Positions 17,793-27,200 of a stretch of 64,000 nt of DNA are shown in pieces; within the stretch, counting starts at the first letter, position 1, and each line of letters starts with the position of its first letter. The position numbers and the translations under genes were made by a program. This DNA comes from Oligoflexus sp. Its GTDB lineage: Bacteria; Bdellovibrionota_B; Oligoflexia; Oligoflexales; Oligoflexaceae. The stretch spans positions 1 to 64,000 of the forward strand of contig NZ_DASTAT010000010.1 of the NCBI RefSeq assembly GCF_035712445.1. Direction: 5' to 3'. The notes under the pieces were generated by a model. That model saw nothing but the letters and a program-made list of their open reading frames with translations. It ran no database searches and was not told the origin of the DNA.

Positions 17793-18157
17793 GCAAAGGT
17801 TTCAAACGCCGCGCGAAAGACCCATTGGATAATCGTGAGGACGATCGAACCGATAATCGCCGGCAACCAGCCGTTGATAGTAAAACCTGGAATCACAGCC
17901 GCGGATATCTTGAGCATGGCACCGTAAAGGATGAACCAGAAGATTCCGAGGGTCACGACAGTCAAAGGCAGTGTCAGGATCGTAAGGATAGGCAGAAGGA
18001 AATGATTGGCCACGGCCAGCACCAGCGCCGCCAGCAGAGCCGACACAAAGCCGTTGACCTGCATGCCTTTGATGACATGAGACGTCACCATGAGGGCGGC
18101 GGCATTCAAAAGCCAGATGATGAGGCTATGGATCATGGTTGTTTCGGACACGCGCAT
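17789..18157 (-). CDS. Phage_holin_4_2 / YvlD-type membrane protein
   Basis: A 122-aa protein with four hydrophobic segments and the typical block NHFLLPILTILTLPLTVVTLG of the family Pfam calls phage_holin_4_2 (YvlD-like). Despite the name, these are usually ordinary chromosomal membrane proteins, and no phage gene is nearby. Start 18157 has AGGAG eight bases upstream. First gene of a pair with the Pr6Pr-type gene (4-bp overlap). Confidence 0.8.
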   Translation of the reverse strand: MRVSETTMIHSLIIWLLNAAALMVTSHVIKGMQVNGFVSALLAALVLAVANHFLLPILTILTLPLTVVTLGIFWFILYGAMLKISAAVIPGFTINGWLPAIIGSIVLTIIQWVFRAAFETFA

Positions 18158-18227
18158 GCTGAATCTCCTGAAAGGGATACCAGCGCTGACATTCCTGCGT
18201 TCCGCGACATTTGTAAAGATGCCTTTT

Positions 18228-18250
18228 AGGCCGAGTTTCCTCGGCCTTTT
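18228..18250 (+). terminator. GC-rich hairpin between the lipoprotein and membrane-protein genes
   Basis: Perfect 8-bp stem AGGCCGAG/CTCGGCCT, loop TTTC, followed by TTTT on the plus strand. It lies 13 bp past the stop of the minus-strand lipoprotein gene, on which strand there is no T-tract, so direction is uncertain. Confidence 0.4.
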
Positions 18251-18262
18251 CGGTACGAAGAC

Positions 18263-18859
18263 TTACTGGCGTTCCACCTTAACATTACTGCTGACATTGA
18301 CGCCGATGGCGCTTACAGCCTCGCCTTCGGTCTGGGAACCGACGTTGACGGCCACCATGCTGTCCGCAAGTCGGGCAGCCTGGGCCAGCTTAACCGTCAG
18401 CTCCGTCTTCACGTTAACTGTCACAACGATACAGTACCAGCCATTCGAGTTGGTCAGTTCCCAGGTCGGTGTCCCACCGACATTGACGCCCGCATAAAGG
18501 AGCGTCAGGGACGGACCTGTGGTCTGGGCCTTGTCGAGCAGAGTCGTGCCGGTGCTGCCGACGCTCACGCTCGCATAAATCTTCCGAACCTTTTCAAAAC
18601 TGACGGGCGGCTCCTGCCCCCAGGCCTTGGCGCATTTGCCAATGGCATCCTTTTCCTTTTCGGTGGGCGGTTCCAAAACCGCTTTGCCACCATCGACGGA
18701 ACCTGGACCCACAACCGCGGGATCCATGGCATCACCTGAATTCCCGATGAGGGAGGATTGACCAGAACCTTTGGAACCACTCAGTCCAAGAAAGCCTGCG
18801 CTGCCACAGCCGGACAAAAGCCCTGCCGCCAGCACGACGAACGAAACGGTGATGCGCAT
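18263..18859 (-). CDS. Small lipoprotein, beta-rich, function unknown
   Basis: A 198-aa protein with lipobox LLSGC, then a Gly/Ser-rich flexible stretch (GSKGSGQSS), then a C-terminal part of alternating Val/Thr/Ser residues that suggests beta structure. Motifs such as YAGVNVGG, VAVNVGS and IGVNVSSNV recur, hinting at internal repetition around the word 'VNV'. No family is recognised. It is transcribed alone, ahead of a small membrane-protein operon. Confidence 0.7.
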   Translation of the reverse strand: MRITVSFVVLAAGLLSGCGSAGFLGLSGSKGSGQSSLIGNSGDAMDPAVVGPGSVDGGKAVLEPPTEKEKDAIGKCAKAWGQEPPVSFEKVRKIYASVSVGSTGTTLLDKAQTTGPSLTLLYAGVNVGGTPTWELTNSNGWYCIVVTVNVKTELTVKLAQAARLADSMVAVNVGSQTEGEAVSAIGVNVSSNVKVERQ

Positions 18860-19109
18860 TGTGTGCCTCCAAACGCTTTATGCGGGATTAAATGCAATTT
18901 TCAGGCCTTTTTCCCTTGAAAACAGTGGCTTAAAGAGGATGAAAAAAGCTTTTGATGATCCGGCCTTAGGAATTCTTGCCTAAATCTTTCCGCGCGTTAG
19001 TGAGGCTTCGTCTGAACTTTAGGCGGCTTCTGTCAAAAAAAACGCCCCCCGAAGTCCGTGGACGCCGGGGGGCGGAAGTTTGGAAGATGCCTGCCTTTGT
19101 TGTAAGGGT
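18860..19109. other. Intergenic region with promoter and terC terminator
   Basis: No gene seen. The left part is probably the promoter of the small lipoprotein; the right part contains the strong terC terminator. Confidence 0.5.
19035..19074 (-). terminator. Strong intrinsic terminator of htpX-terC
   Basis: On the minus strand an 8-bp GC stem (19043-19050 with 19067-19074) encloses a loop that can pair further (GTCC/GGAC) and is followed at once by eight T residues. Confidence 0.9.
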
Positions 19110-20135
19110 TCAGGCGGATGGTACTTGAGTGCTCTTCGAGCTGTTCGGCTTGAAGAGCAGGGAAGCGATGATGGAAACGATCAGGATGCCGCTGATGATC
19201 ATGAGCGACCAGGAAATCGGGAATTTCCCGTCGAAGGCTTCATTGAGCCAGACCATTTTCAGACCGACGAACATCAGAACGAAAGCCAGGCCGTGTTTCA
19301 GGTAATGGAACTTATGCATCACGTTCGCGAGCAAAAAGTACATCGAACGAAGGCCAAGGATCGCGAAGATGTTCGATGTGAAGACGATGAACGGTTCCTT
19401 GGTGATCGCGAAGATGGCCGGAATCGAATCGACGGCGAAGATCACATCCGAGAATTCCAGGAACGCGAGGCAGAGAAAGAGCGGAGTCGCCATCAGAACG
19501 CCGTTTTTCCGAACGAAGAATTCGGGACCTTCGATCTTCGTGGTGACCGGCAGGAACTTGCGGACAAGCCGCAGCATGGGATTTTTTTCCGGGTCCATTT
19601 CCTTGTCACTGGTGAAGAGCATCTTCAGACCCGTGAAGAGGAGCAGCACACCGAAGATCACCACCACCGCATGCCAGGTCATGAGCACCGAGCCGATCGC
19701 GATGAAGACGCCGCGGAAGAATAGAGCGCCGAGGATCCCGTAGAAAAGGATGCGATGCTGATACTGCGTTGGAATATTGAAGTAACTGAAGATCACGATA
19801 AACACGAATATGTTATCGACCGCCAGCGCTTTTTCCACGACATAGCCGGTCAGGAATTCAAGCCCCACCTGTCGTGAGGCCAGCAGGGGATCAAAGCCAG
19901 GAATGGCCATGAGCCGCGGATTGCCTGCAAAACTGTGGGCTGCGTAATGCATCAGCCCCCAGTTGAAGAGGAGCGCGAGCGAAACCCACACGACCGACCA
20001 GATACCGGCTTCGCGCATCGATATTTTATGGGCTTTGCGGTGAAAAACGCCCAGGTCAAGCACGATCATAAAACCGACAAAACCCAGAAAGATCAGATAC
20101 AGCCACCAGTATTCAGCGATCGGGAAGAGTTGCAT
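19110..20135 (-). CDS. TerC/Alx family membrane protein
   Basis: A 341-aa inner-membrane protein with about nine hydrophobic segments. The conserved TerC block EFLTGYVVEKALAVDNIFV contains the Glu and Asp residues thought to bind metal. The N-terminal HRK...REAG loop and length match the Alx subgroup, implicated in manganese homeostasis and in loading exoenzymes with metal. It lies 20 bp downstream of htpX in the same direction, so the pair is an operon. There is no room for the yybP-ykoY manganese riboswitch that often precedes terC genes. Confidence 0.93.
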   Translation of the reverse strand: MQLFPIAEYWWLYLIFLGFVGFMIVLDLGVFHRKAHKISMREAGIWSVVWVSLALLFNWGLMHYAAHSFAGNPRLMAIPGFDPLLASRQVGLEFLTGYVVEKALAVDNIFVFIVIFSYFNIPTQYQHRILFYGILGALFFRGVFIAIGSVLMTWHAVVVIFGVLLLFTGLKMLFTSDKEMDPEKNPMLRLVRKFLPVTTKIEGPEFFVRKNGVLMATPLFLCLAFLEFSDVIFAVDSIPAIFAITKEPFIVFTSNIFAILGLRSMYFLLANVMHKFHYLKHGLAFVLMFVGLKMVWLNEAFDGKFPISWSLMIISGILIVSIIASLLFKPNSSKSTQVPSA

Positions 20136-20155
20136 GAAGAATTCCTTTCCAGGTC

Positions 20156-21070
20156 TTAAGCGGCGCGCAAGTCCCGCAGACGAGCGATACGATCATCAAG
20201 AGAAGGGTGACTTGCGAAGAAGCGCATAAGACCCGAGGCGCGACCGCCTTCGATCTGCATGGTTTGCACGGCAGCCGAAGCTGGCTGACCCGGAGGCAGC
20301 ATCATGTTACGCTTCAAAGCTTCCAGGGCTGCGATCATGTTCTCGCGACCACCGAGGCGGGCGGCACCGGCATCCGCGCGGTATTCACGCCAGCGCGAGA
20401 AGGCGGCAACCAGCATCGAACCAAGGATCATGAAGAGAATCTCAAGCACGATCTGGGTGGCATAGAAAATTCCCATCGACGGCGCTTCGTCTTCATCACT
20501 GCGGAAGAACTGCGAGGCACCATAAGCGATGATACGCGCCAGGAACATGACGAAGGCGTTGACCACACCCTGGAGCAGGGTCATCGTCACCATATCACCG
20601 TTGGCGATGTGCGCCACCTCATGGGCGAGCACGCCGCGCACTTCGCGTGGATTCATGCTGTGCAGCAGTCCGGTCGAGACAGCCACCAGGGAGCGCGACC
20701 TGGTCGGGCCGGTGGCGAAAGCGTTCATATCAGGCGATTCATAGATGCCGACTTCAGGCATGGTGGTCAGGCCCGCCTGGCGAGCGATGCTGTGAACCGT
20801 CTGCTTCAGCTCAATCAAGCGCTGGTCATATGTATTATCAGGAATGACTTTGACGCCCATCATCCACTTGGCCATCACCCGCGACAGCGCGAGCGAGATA
20901 AAGGCACCACCCATACCCCAGACGAGGCAGAAGACAGCCAGGGCTTTCATGTCAAGGCCGTAGGGTGTGAGGTAACGGTTCAGACCAAACACATTGGCAA
21001 TCACCGATAGCGTGACTATGATCAACATGTTTAAGAGAAAGAAGAGACCGATTCGTTTAAACCATTGCAT
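20156..21070 (-). CDS. htpX: Protease HtpX
   Basis: A 304-aa zinc metalloprotease of the inner membrane that degrades misfolded membrane proteins. Two N-terminal membrane segments are followed by the zinc motif HEVAHIANGD (His150, Glu151, His154), two more hydrophobic segments and the third-ligand region SRWREYRADAGAARL. GGGAG lies six bases before ATG 21070, which is why I prefer it to the upstream ATG at 21076 that would overlap the ribosome site. It leads an operon with terC, linking membrane-protein quality control with metal handling. Confidence 0.96.
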   Translation of the reverse strand: MQWFKRIGLFFLLNMLIIVTLSVIANVFGLNRYLTPYGLDMKALAVFCLVWGMGGAFISLALSRVMAKWMMGVKVIPDNTYDQRLIELKQTVHSIARQAGLTTMPEVGIYESPDMNAFATGPTRSRSLVAVSTGLLHSMNPREVRGVLAHEVAHIANGDMVTMTLLQGVVNAFVMFLARIIAYGASQFFRSDEDEAPSMGIFYATQIVLEILFMILGSMLVAAFSRWREYRADAGAARLGGRENMIAALEALKRNMMLPPGQPASAAVQTMQIEGGRASGLMRFFASHPSLDDRIARLRDLRAA

Positions 21071-21315
21071 AGACATCTCCCGTTGGTTGCAGCTGCACAT
21101 GAAACAGCGCAGTCTCCATCTTTACGGCAGACGGGGGTTATTCCAAAAATGGATAAAATCGAGATACTTTATCGCTTTAAGTGAAGATTGTTTGGTAAAA
21201 ATATCAAATAAATTCAAAAAGATAGACTTCTTAGATTGTCATCATCCGCACAGTTTTTATCATGAGGCCTTGCGGGGCTGATTAGCCTGCGACCACCCTG
21301 GACCGGAGCTTTTGC

Positions 21316-21936
21316 TTGAACGAACATGACGAACACAGTCTCTCGCGCGAGTTTCAGGAAATCGAAGGCCTCTGCGGTCATGGCAGTATTACTTTACGGC
21401 GCATACTGGACCATATCCACGGCCGTGGCGAGGCCATGCTGACTTTAGTGCTGGCAGGGCCTTTCCTTCTGCCGATTCCGCTGCCTGGACTTTCCATTCC
21501 CTTCGGCATTCTCATTGTGATCTTCGGACTGAGCCTGAGCACGGGCTGGAAACCCTGGCTGCCGGAAAAATGGGTGCACCATCGCATCCCCGAGGACCTG
21601 CTGCGGCGCTTCTGCCAGGCCGCGCGGAAATTCCTGCACAAAGTCGAGCGCTATATCCGGCCTCGTTATCATTGGATGCATCGCAATCGTATGTTCAAAG
21701 GCGCGGCTGGCGGGATGATCACAGCGTGCGGTGTGCTTCTCGCGCTGCCTTTGCCGCCCGGAACCAATGCGCCGCCGGCTGCAGCGATCGTGTGTCTGTC
21801 CGTGGCTTTGCTGGAAGGAGACGGGCTTTTGCTGGTCCTCGGCTACTTTCTTTTTGCTTTCAACCTGGCATTTTTTACCCTGCTTCCCATCCTGGGCTAT
21901 GAAGCGATCATGTCCATACTGAGGTCCGGCTTCTAA
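21316..21936 (+). CDS. ExoD family membrane protein (TTG start)
   Basis: A 206-aa protein. The regions AMLTLVLAGPFLLPIPLPG, FGLSLSTGWKPWLPEKW and GVLLALPLPPGTNAPPA match ExoD, first described in rhizobial exopolysaccharide synthesis; its biochemical role is unclear. Four to five hydrophobic segments place it in the inner membrane. I take TTG 21316 as the start: GGAG lies eight bases upstream and the next in-frame Met is about 40 residues in, after conserved sequence. No polysaccharide genes are nearby. Confidence 0.88.
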   Translation: MNEHDEHSLSREFQEIEGLCGHGSITLRRILDHIHGRGEAMLTLVLAGPFLLPIPLPGLSIPFGILIVIFGLSLSTGWKPWLPEKWVHHRIPEDLLRRFCQAARKFLHKVERYIRPRYHWMHRNRMFKGAAGGMITACGVLLALPLPPGTNAPPAAAIVCLSVALLEGDGLLLVLGYFLFAFNLAFFTLLPILGYEAIMSILRSGF

Positions 21937-21993
21937 GCTTTCGTGGCATCTGTTACAATCAACGCAAAGACTCCCGTGATGGAAGGAGATGCC

Positions 21994-22476
21994 ATGCGCT
22001 TTTCAGCAGCTTTCTTGGGCCTGTTTTTACTGGCGATGGGTGGATCGGCGAGTGCGGCCGACGGCAGCAGCGGCTGCGGACCGGGCTGGTACATCCTGAA
22101 ACAAAACACCATGCTGTCCTCGGTGGGCCGGGCGATCACCAACGGTTTTCTCTTCCCCATCACAACGCTCGGGATGACCTTTGGAACATCCAACTGCGCC
22201 AAGCACTCGCTGGTGGAGGAGCATAAGCGCAGTCTGCACTTTGCCACCCGCAGCTACGATATCCTGCGCCAGGACATGGCCCGCGGTCAGGGTCGTCACC
22301 TGGATGCCTACCTTGCAACCTTCGGCTGCAATGGGCTTGCCAGGCAAAATCTTGCCGGTCAGATGCAGGCTGCGTTTGAACATGAACTTTATCTGACGAT
22401 CCAGCCTGAGGCCCTTGTGGAATCCACCGCCGTCATGATCCAGGCTTCGCCTGCGCTGCAGTCGTCCTGCTCCTGA
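21994..22476 (+). CDS. DUF3015 family exported protein
   Basis: A 160-aa protein with a cleavable signal (ending ASA-ADG). The mature start GCGPGWYILKQNTMLSS followed by TNG and FGMTFGTSNC is the hallmark of DUF3015 (PF11220), a periplasmic family of unknown function. Conserved cysteines are consistent with disulfides. Start 21994 has GGAGG-type spacing (GGAAGGAGATGCC-ATG). The DUF4105 gene begins one base after its stop, so the two are co-translated and probably linked in function. Confidence 0.88.
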   Translation: MRFSAAFLGLFLLAMGGSASAADGSSGCGPGWYILKQNTMLSSVGRAITNGFLFPITTLGMTFGTSNCAKHSLVEEHKRSLHFATRSYDILRQDMARGQGRHLDAYLATFGCNGLARQNLAGQMQAAFEHELYLTIQPEALVESTAVMIQASPALQSSCS

Positions 22477-22477
22477 T

Positions 22478-24268
22478 ATGCCTGGACTTCGGATCCTTGG
22501 CCTACTTTTTTTGATCAGCTTCCCGGCAAGGGCGCAGACTTCTGCGCCTTCCACGCATCCGTCCTGGTTGCGCCTTCTACATTATCAATCCACATTGTTG
22601 GGCCATTGGCAGAGCAGTATCCGCTCATCAGAATTTTTTTTAAGCCCTGATGGCGAAAAGAATCCCGAGCATGAATGGGAGGCTTTGCTTCGTGCTGCGG
22701 AAACCTCGAACGCATCCGCAGTCGCCTGCCGTTTTCCGGCGCGGGTTCTTCTCTATGAAAGATTCCTGCAAAAATCCTGGCCCGCTTCCCTGTGTCCCGA
22801 CTATGTGGAATGGAAGGAACGCCTTGAGTTTCATTCGATCAGCCTTGTCTATTCCACAGCCTACGCAGGAAACCCGGCTTCGATCCTTGGGCATAATATC
22901 CTGAAGTTCAATCGCTTCGATCCAGCGGACGCAGATGATCCCGAGTCCGGCCTCCCGCTTTTGGATTATGGCCTGGGTTTTCTGGCCCGAAATGATCCGA
23001 CGGATGGTGGCGTTTCCTATGTGCTCAATGGGCTCTTTGGGGGCTATCCTGGTTTTTTCACGCTCCAGCCTTACTATGAGCTGGTGAACACATACGCCTA
23101 TGCCGAGAATCGCGATCTTTGGGAAGTGGAGCTGTCCATGGCCCCGACTGAGCGCGAACTTTTTCTGGCTCATGTGTGGGAACTCATTCATCAGGCGTCA
23201 GCGCCTTATTATTTCACGCATGTGAACTGCTCGACCATGCTGCTGGAAGTTTTGGAAGCGGTGCGGCCGGATTGGAATTTTCGTGAGCGCATCCAAGGCC
23301 TCGTTCTGCCCCAGGCCGTGATGCAGACTGTGGCCGCGGTGGTGGGGCATGGTCATGAAAGTTTCTGGCCTTCCCAGAAAAGAATATTTCAGAAACATTG
23401 GCAGCATCTGAAAAAAGAGCAGCAGGAAAAGTTTTTGGACTGGCGCGCGCAGGCGCATACGGTGGCGGCTCTTGATGATCCTTTGCTCCTTGATACCATG
23501 CTGCATCAGCTGAACCTGCGCAAGGCGGGGTACGAGGCCGATGAGCAGAAGGCGCTGCGGGCCCAGGAGGATCAGATTCTTTTGGCTCGCGCGCGACTTC
23601 CTGGAAGCACCCTGGCTTTGCCGGATCGCTCGCAGGCGGGGAATAATCCTTTGGCAGCGCATGGCCTGCATAAGCTGAGCGTTCTGGGCGGCCGGGAGGA
23701 GCAGGGGGCGCTTTTTTCGATGCGTTTGCGCTGGGGTCTTCATGATCTTTTGGATGCGCCGCAGGGTTTCAATCCCTACTATCACATTAACTTTTTTGAT
23801 TTGAGTCTTTGGCAGCGTTCGGATGAGAAGGCTCCTGATTATCGGCTGAATATTGTGGAGCTGATGTCGCTGCAGCCGTTTGAACGCGTGGATCCAGCGG
23901 GAAGCTGGGCGGTTATCTGTGGCGTGCATTGCGAGGAGGAGGGGCCGCGGCCCCACTGTCAGGGTGCTTATGGGATCGCTGGGGAGCTGATGGCGAACCG
24001 TTCGCTTTTTTATTTTTTGCCGGGGACGAATCTTACCATAACCAGTTTTACTGCCGAGATTCGCGCGGGCTGGTATCACGCCTGGACGGATCATTGGCGT
24101 CAGCTGATCGAGTTGGTGCCGAAAAAGACCCTGGAGCGGGACAGCAGGCTTCGTTGGGATTGGAGCTGGGAACAGCGTGTGAGTTTGAATCGATCCTGGC
24201 AGGTGGAATGGCGTCTGGCGCGTGAGGAAAGGCTACAGACCTTGCTGGGGCTTGGACAGTTTTTTTAA
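22478..24268 (+). CDS. DUF4105 (Lnb-like) exported protein
   Basis: A 596-aa protein with a signal peptide. Two blocks define DUF4105 (PF13387, now called the Lnb N-terminal periplasmic domain): STAYAGNPASILGHNILKF with His139 and FTHVNCSTMLLEVLEA with Cys251, a plausible catalytic His/Cys pair of papain-like type. Lnb members are reported as lipoprotein N-acyltransferases. If this protein acts so, it would finish the many lipoproteins encoded in the window. The C-terminal 200 residues look beta-rich with many Trp and may form an outer-membrane domain. It is coupled to the DUF3015 gene and followed by a terminator. Confidence 0.82.
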   Translation: MPGLRILGLLFLISFPARAQTSAPSTHPSWLRLLHYQSTLLGHWQSSIRSSEFFLSPDGEKNPEHEWEALLRAAETSNASAVACRFPARVLLYERFLQKSWPASLCPDYVEWKERLEFHSISLVYSTAYAGNPASILGHNILKFNRFDPADADDPESGLPLLDYGLGFLARNDPTDGGVSYVLNGLFGGYPGFFTLQPYYELVNTYAYAENRDLWEVELSMAPTERELFLAHVWELIHQASAPYYFTHVNCSTMLLEVLEAVRPDWNFRERIQGLVLPQAVMQTVAAVVGHGHESFWPSQKRIFQKHWQHLKKEQQEKFLDWRAQAHTVAALDDPLLLDTMLHQLNLRKAGYEADEQKALRAQEDQILLARARLPGSTLALPDRSQAGNNPLAAHGLHKLSVLGGREEQGALFSMRLRWGLHDLLDAPQGFNPYYHINFFDLSLWQRSDEKAPDYRLNIVELMSLQPFERVDPAGSWAVICGVHCEEEGPRPHCQGAYGIAGELMANRSLFYFLPGTNLTITSFTAEIRAGWYHAWTDHWRQLIELVPKKTLERDSRLRWDWSWEQRVSLNRSWQVEWRLAREERLQTLLGLGQFF

Positions 24269-24298
24269 AGGCCGCAGCCGAAGCCGCGGCCTTTTCAA
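24267..24298 (+). terminator. Hairpin terminator after the DUF4105 gene
   Basis: Nine-bp stem AAAGGCCGC/GCGGCCTTT (24267-24275 with 24286-24294) with a 10-nt loop and trailing T. It overlaps the stop codon of the DUF4105 gene and abuts the convergent fusion gene. Confidence 0.7.
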
Positions 24299-27200
24299 TT
24301 AGGGACCTTCGATACGGTAGAGAGCATCGGCCGTCAGAGGACCCTGGATCTCCTGTTTGGAGCCATTCGGCCACTGAACTTCCACCCGACTCACTTCCGT
24401 TTCCTGACCCAAACCAAAATAGAGCAGCGGGGCATCCACACTCTGATAGCCGCCGCCGGCTTTGATCTCACGAATCTGGGCCGGACCGGATTTCGGATGA
24501 ATGATCAGCCTTGCATTCAGGTTCGCGGTATTGCCAGCTTTGCTGTTCAAAGCAAAGGCTATGCTGTGCTGGGCATTGGCGCTTTGGTTTTCATAGATCT
24601 GGGGAGGACCTTCCGAACCGTTGCCAATGATATCCAAATCGCCATCATGGTCGTAGTCGATCAGCACGAAGGAGAAAAGGTTGAAGTCGTTGGTCAGGCC
24701 CGAGCTGAACTGCTTCTGCACGAAACGACCCTGCTCATTCCGCATGAAGACGTTCCAGCCGAACTCACCCATGCGCACGGCACCTTCCGCATTGAAAATA
24801 TCGACCCAGCCGTCATTGTCGAGATCGACAAAGCGCGAGGACCAGGTCCAGCCACCGGGATGATCAAAGCGATCCTTGCCCACCTGACCAAGACCACCAT
24901 CCGCCTGGCCCATATAAAGAATCGCGCGATCGGTCTGCGGCGCTTCCTGGGCATATTTCTCGCGCTTATGGAAGGCGCCTGCGGAACGCATCAGCTGACA
25001 GACTTCCAGAATGCGTGGATCAAAGCCGTAACGGGCCTTGCAGTCCGCCTGCTCATCGTTGTTCGTCACGATCATCCACATCATACTCAGAAGGCAGGAG
25101 TCACGCTGGTCCGCATCCCCGATCTTCTGACAGTCGCGCACATCCAGGTTTTTAATGCGATGGAAGGGAATCAGATGATCCGCGCGACGGTTGCGCTGGC
25201 AGTTCACGCGATAATCTGGGTCTTTGATGCGGTCGCAGTATTCGACCTTATCCTTGGCCTTCTTGTATTCCACGGCCTGAACGCCATCTATGACCTGATT
25301 GCCGAGGTCCTGCTTGGCTGCGATGGTTCCTGTAATGAGAAGATCCATGCGCAGATCGTTATTGATATCGGCGGTATCGACCGACATCGAGAAATAGGGG
25401 GTCGGGAAGCCTGTGATGCCAGGAGCCTTCAGACGACGGAAGCTGCGATCCTTCTGACCGAAATAAAGATAATCCGGTACCACGAAGTCATTATTTTCAT
25501 AAAGGTCGAGGAAACCATCACCGTTGATATCACTGACGATCGAAGCCATGGTTTCGCCATCATCTTCATCCTGCATGGCTTCGAAAACAAAGCCCTCGGG
25601 CTTGTTCCAGGTGATCCCGTTCTTGCGGCCGTCACCGAAGGCCCGGAAACCGGTTGCTATGCCCAGGACCATGTTGCCGTTGAAGATATCAATGCGGCCG
25701 TCGCCGTTCATATCGGCAAAGGCAGGAGCGACAGTCAGGACGCCATCACCATTCGGAACAGAGACCGCTTTGGTATCGAAGCGGCCCTGATTATTCCGGA
25801 TCCAGTAATTTCCGCGTTTAAAGGTGGTGAAGAAAAGGTCCGGCCAGGTATCACTGTCAAGATCCACAAAGGCCACTGCGAAGACGCGTGCGCCCTGCAA
25901 AGCTTCGAGCGTCAAAGGCACTTCCACAAAGCGGCCACCGATATTGCGATAGACGAGCGGACCCTGATCACTGCCGAGAGCCACATCCACCCAACCATCC
26001 TTGTCGAAGTCACCGGCTGTGGTGCCGCGGCCGACCCAGAAAGGATCCGGATAGTCCCGCAGGGTATACATGAAGCCGCGCTTGATCCCAAGATCCGGGC
26101 CTTCGTGCTGAACGAACTTGCCGTTGCCGTTTTGTTTGGGAAAGAAAGGCACGCGTGTCAGGCTTGTGGACCCGGCTGTGATGGTTTCCGCGGCCGGCAG
26201 ACTTGTGACGACATCCGCCTTGGCTGCCAGGGCATTCACGACGGGAGCCGCAGGGGCTGTGGAGCCGCCCGCGGTCATGGCCCGATAGTTTTCGATATTG
26301 GGGTTCATATAGAATTTTTCATGCAGGGTCGGCGCCAGCAAACCAATCGGAATGATCGCGATCCAAAGACCGGCGGCGATGTAAAGAGCCCAGCGGCGCG
26401 AGGCACTTTGCCAGGTGATCATGAAGGAATAGAAGCTGTAGATCCCGAGGCTGAGGAGCAGGACCATCGAAACGTTCTGAGGAAGGCCAGCCGAGAAAAG
26501 CGCGTTGGTCAGCACCACATCGAAGGCCATGGGCACGGGAAGGATAAGACCCACGGTCGCCGCGATCAAAATGGGACCGATCCCGCTCTGGCCCTGGAGA
26601 GCATCCAAGGGCACGAGGTGACTCAAGGAAGCGCCGAGAAAACCCGCGACCAGCATGAGGGGAGCGGTGCGGATGAAGATGGTGCTCAGCTGGCGCCAGA
26701 AGTCTTTCAAAAGTCCGACGAAGCCTGAGACGAAAGATTCCTTGACGGGCACAGCGCAGGATTCCGCCGCGAGTCGGCTTTCGAGCTGCTGAAGATCCTT
26801 GACCGGAGCATCCTGCAGCCAGCGTGCGAGCAGGGGAACTCCGATCATGATGACAGCCAAATTAAAGAGGACTTTGGTGACGGCCATATAAAAGGGTAGG
26901 AGCGAGAAAGCCATCGTCAGCACCACGACGTTCAAAGTCGGTGATGCGAACATCAGAGCCAAAGCCATTTCAATGCGCCTGGAACGCAGAACTCCTTTGA
27001 AGACGGGCGCCGCGCAGTTTACGCAGACACCGAGCGGGGAACCCAGAATCATTCCGTAGAAGGCACTCCGAAAGCGCCCACCCGGATTGAACTGAAGATA
27101 ACTGAGCCAGCAGGACAAAAGCGCGGCCAGGGCTATGCCGAACGCCATCCCTTTTTTATTATCATTGGTCCAGTTCACTGTCGTATAGGCGATTTTTTTC

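Noticed and set aside
17789..18157. Phage holin, hence a prophage
   Set aside because: The family name is historical; no lysin, capsid or integrase gene is near and the gene is in an operon with an ordinary membrane protein.
20136..20155. yybP-ykoY manganese riboswitch ahead of terC
   Set aside because: Only 20 bp separate htpX and terC, too short for the structure.
24497..26728. A 743-codon open frame on the plus strand opposite the permease/FG-GAP gene
   Set aside because: It is a codon-bias shadow: the opposite strand encodes clear permease, FG-GAP and UnbV motifs, while this frame has no recognisable domain.
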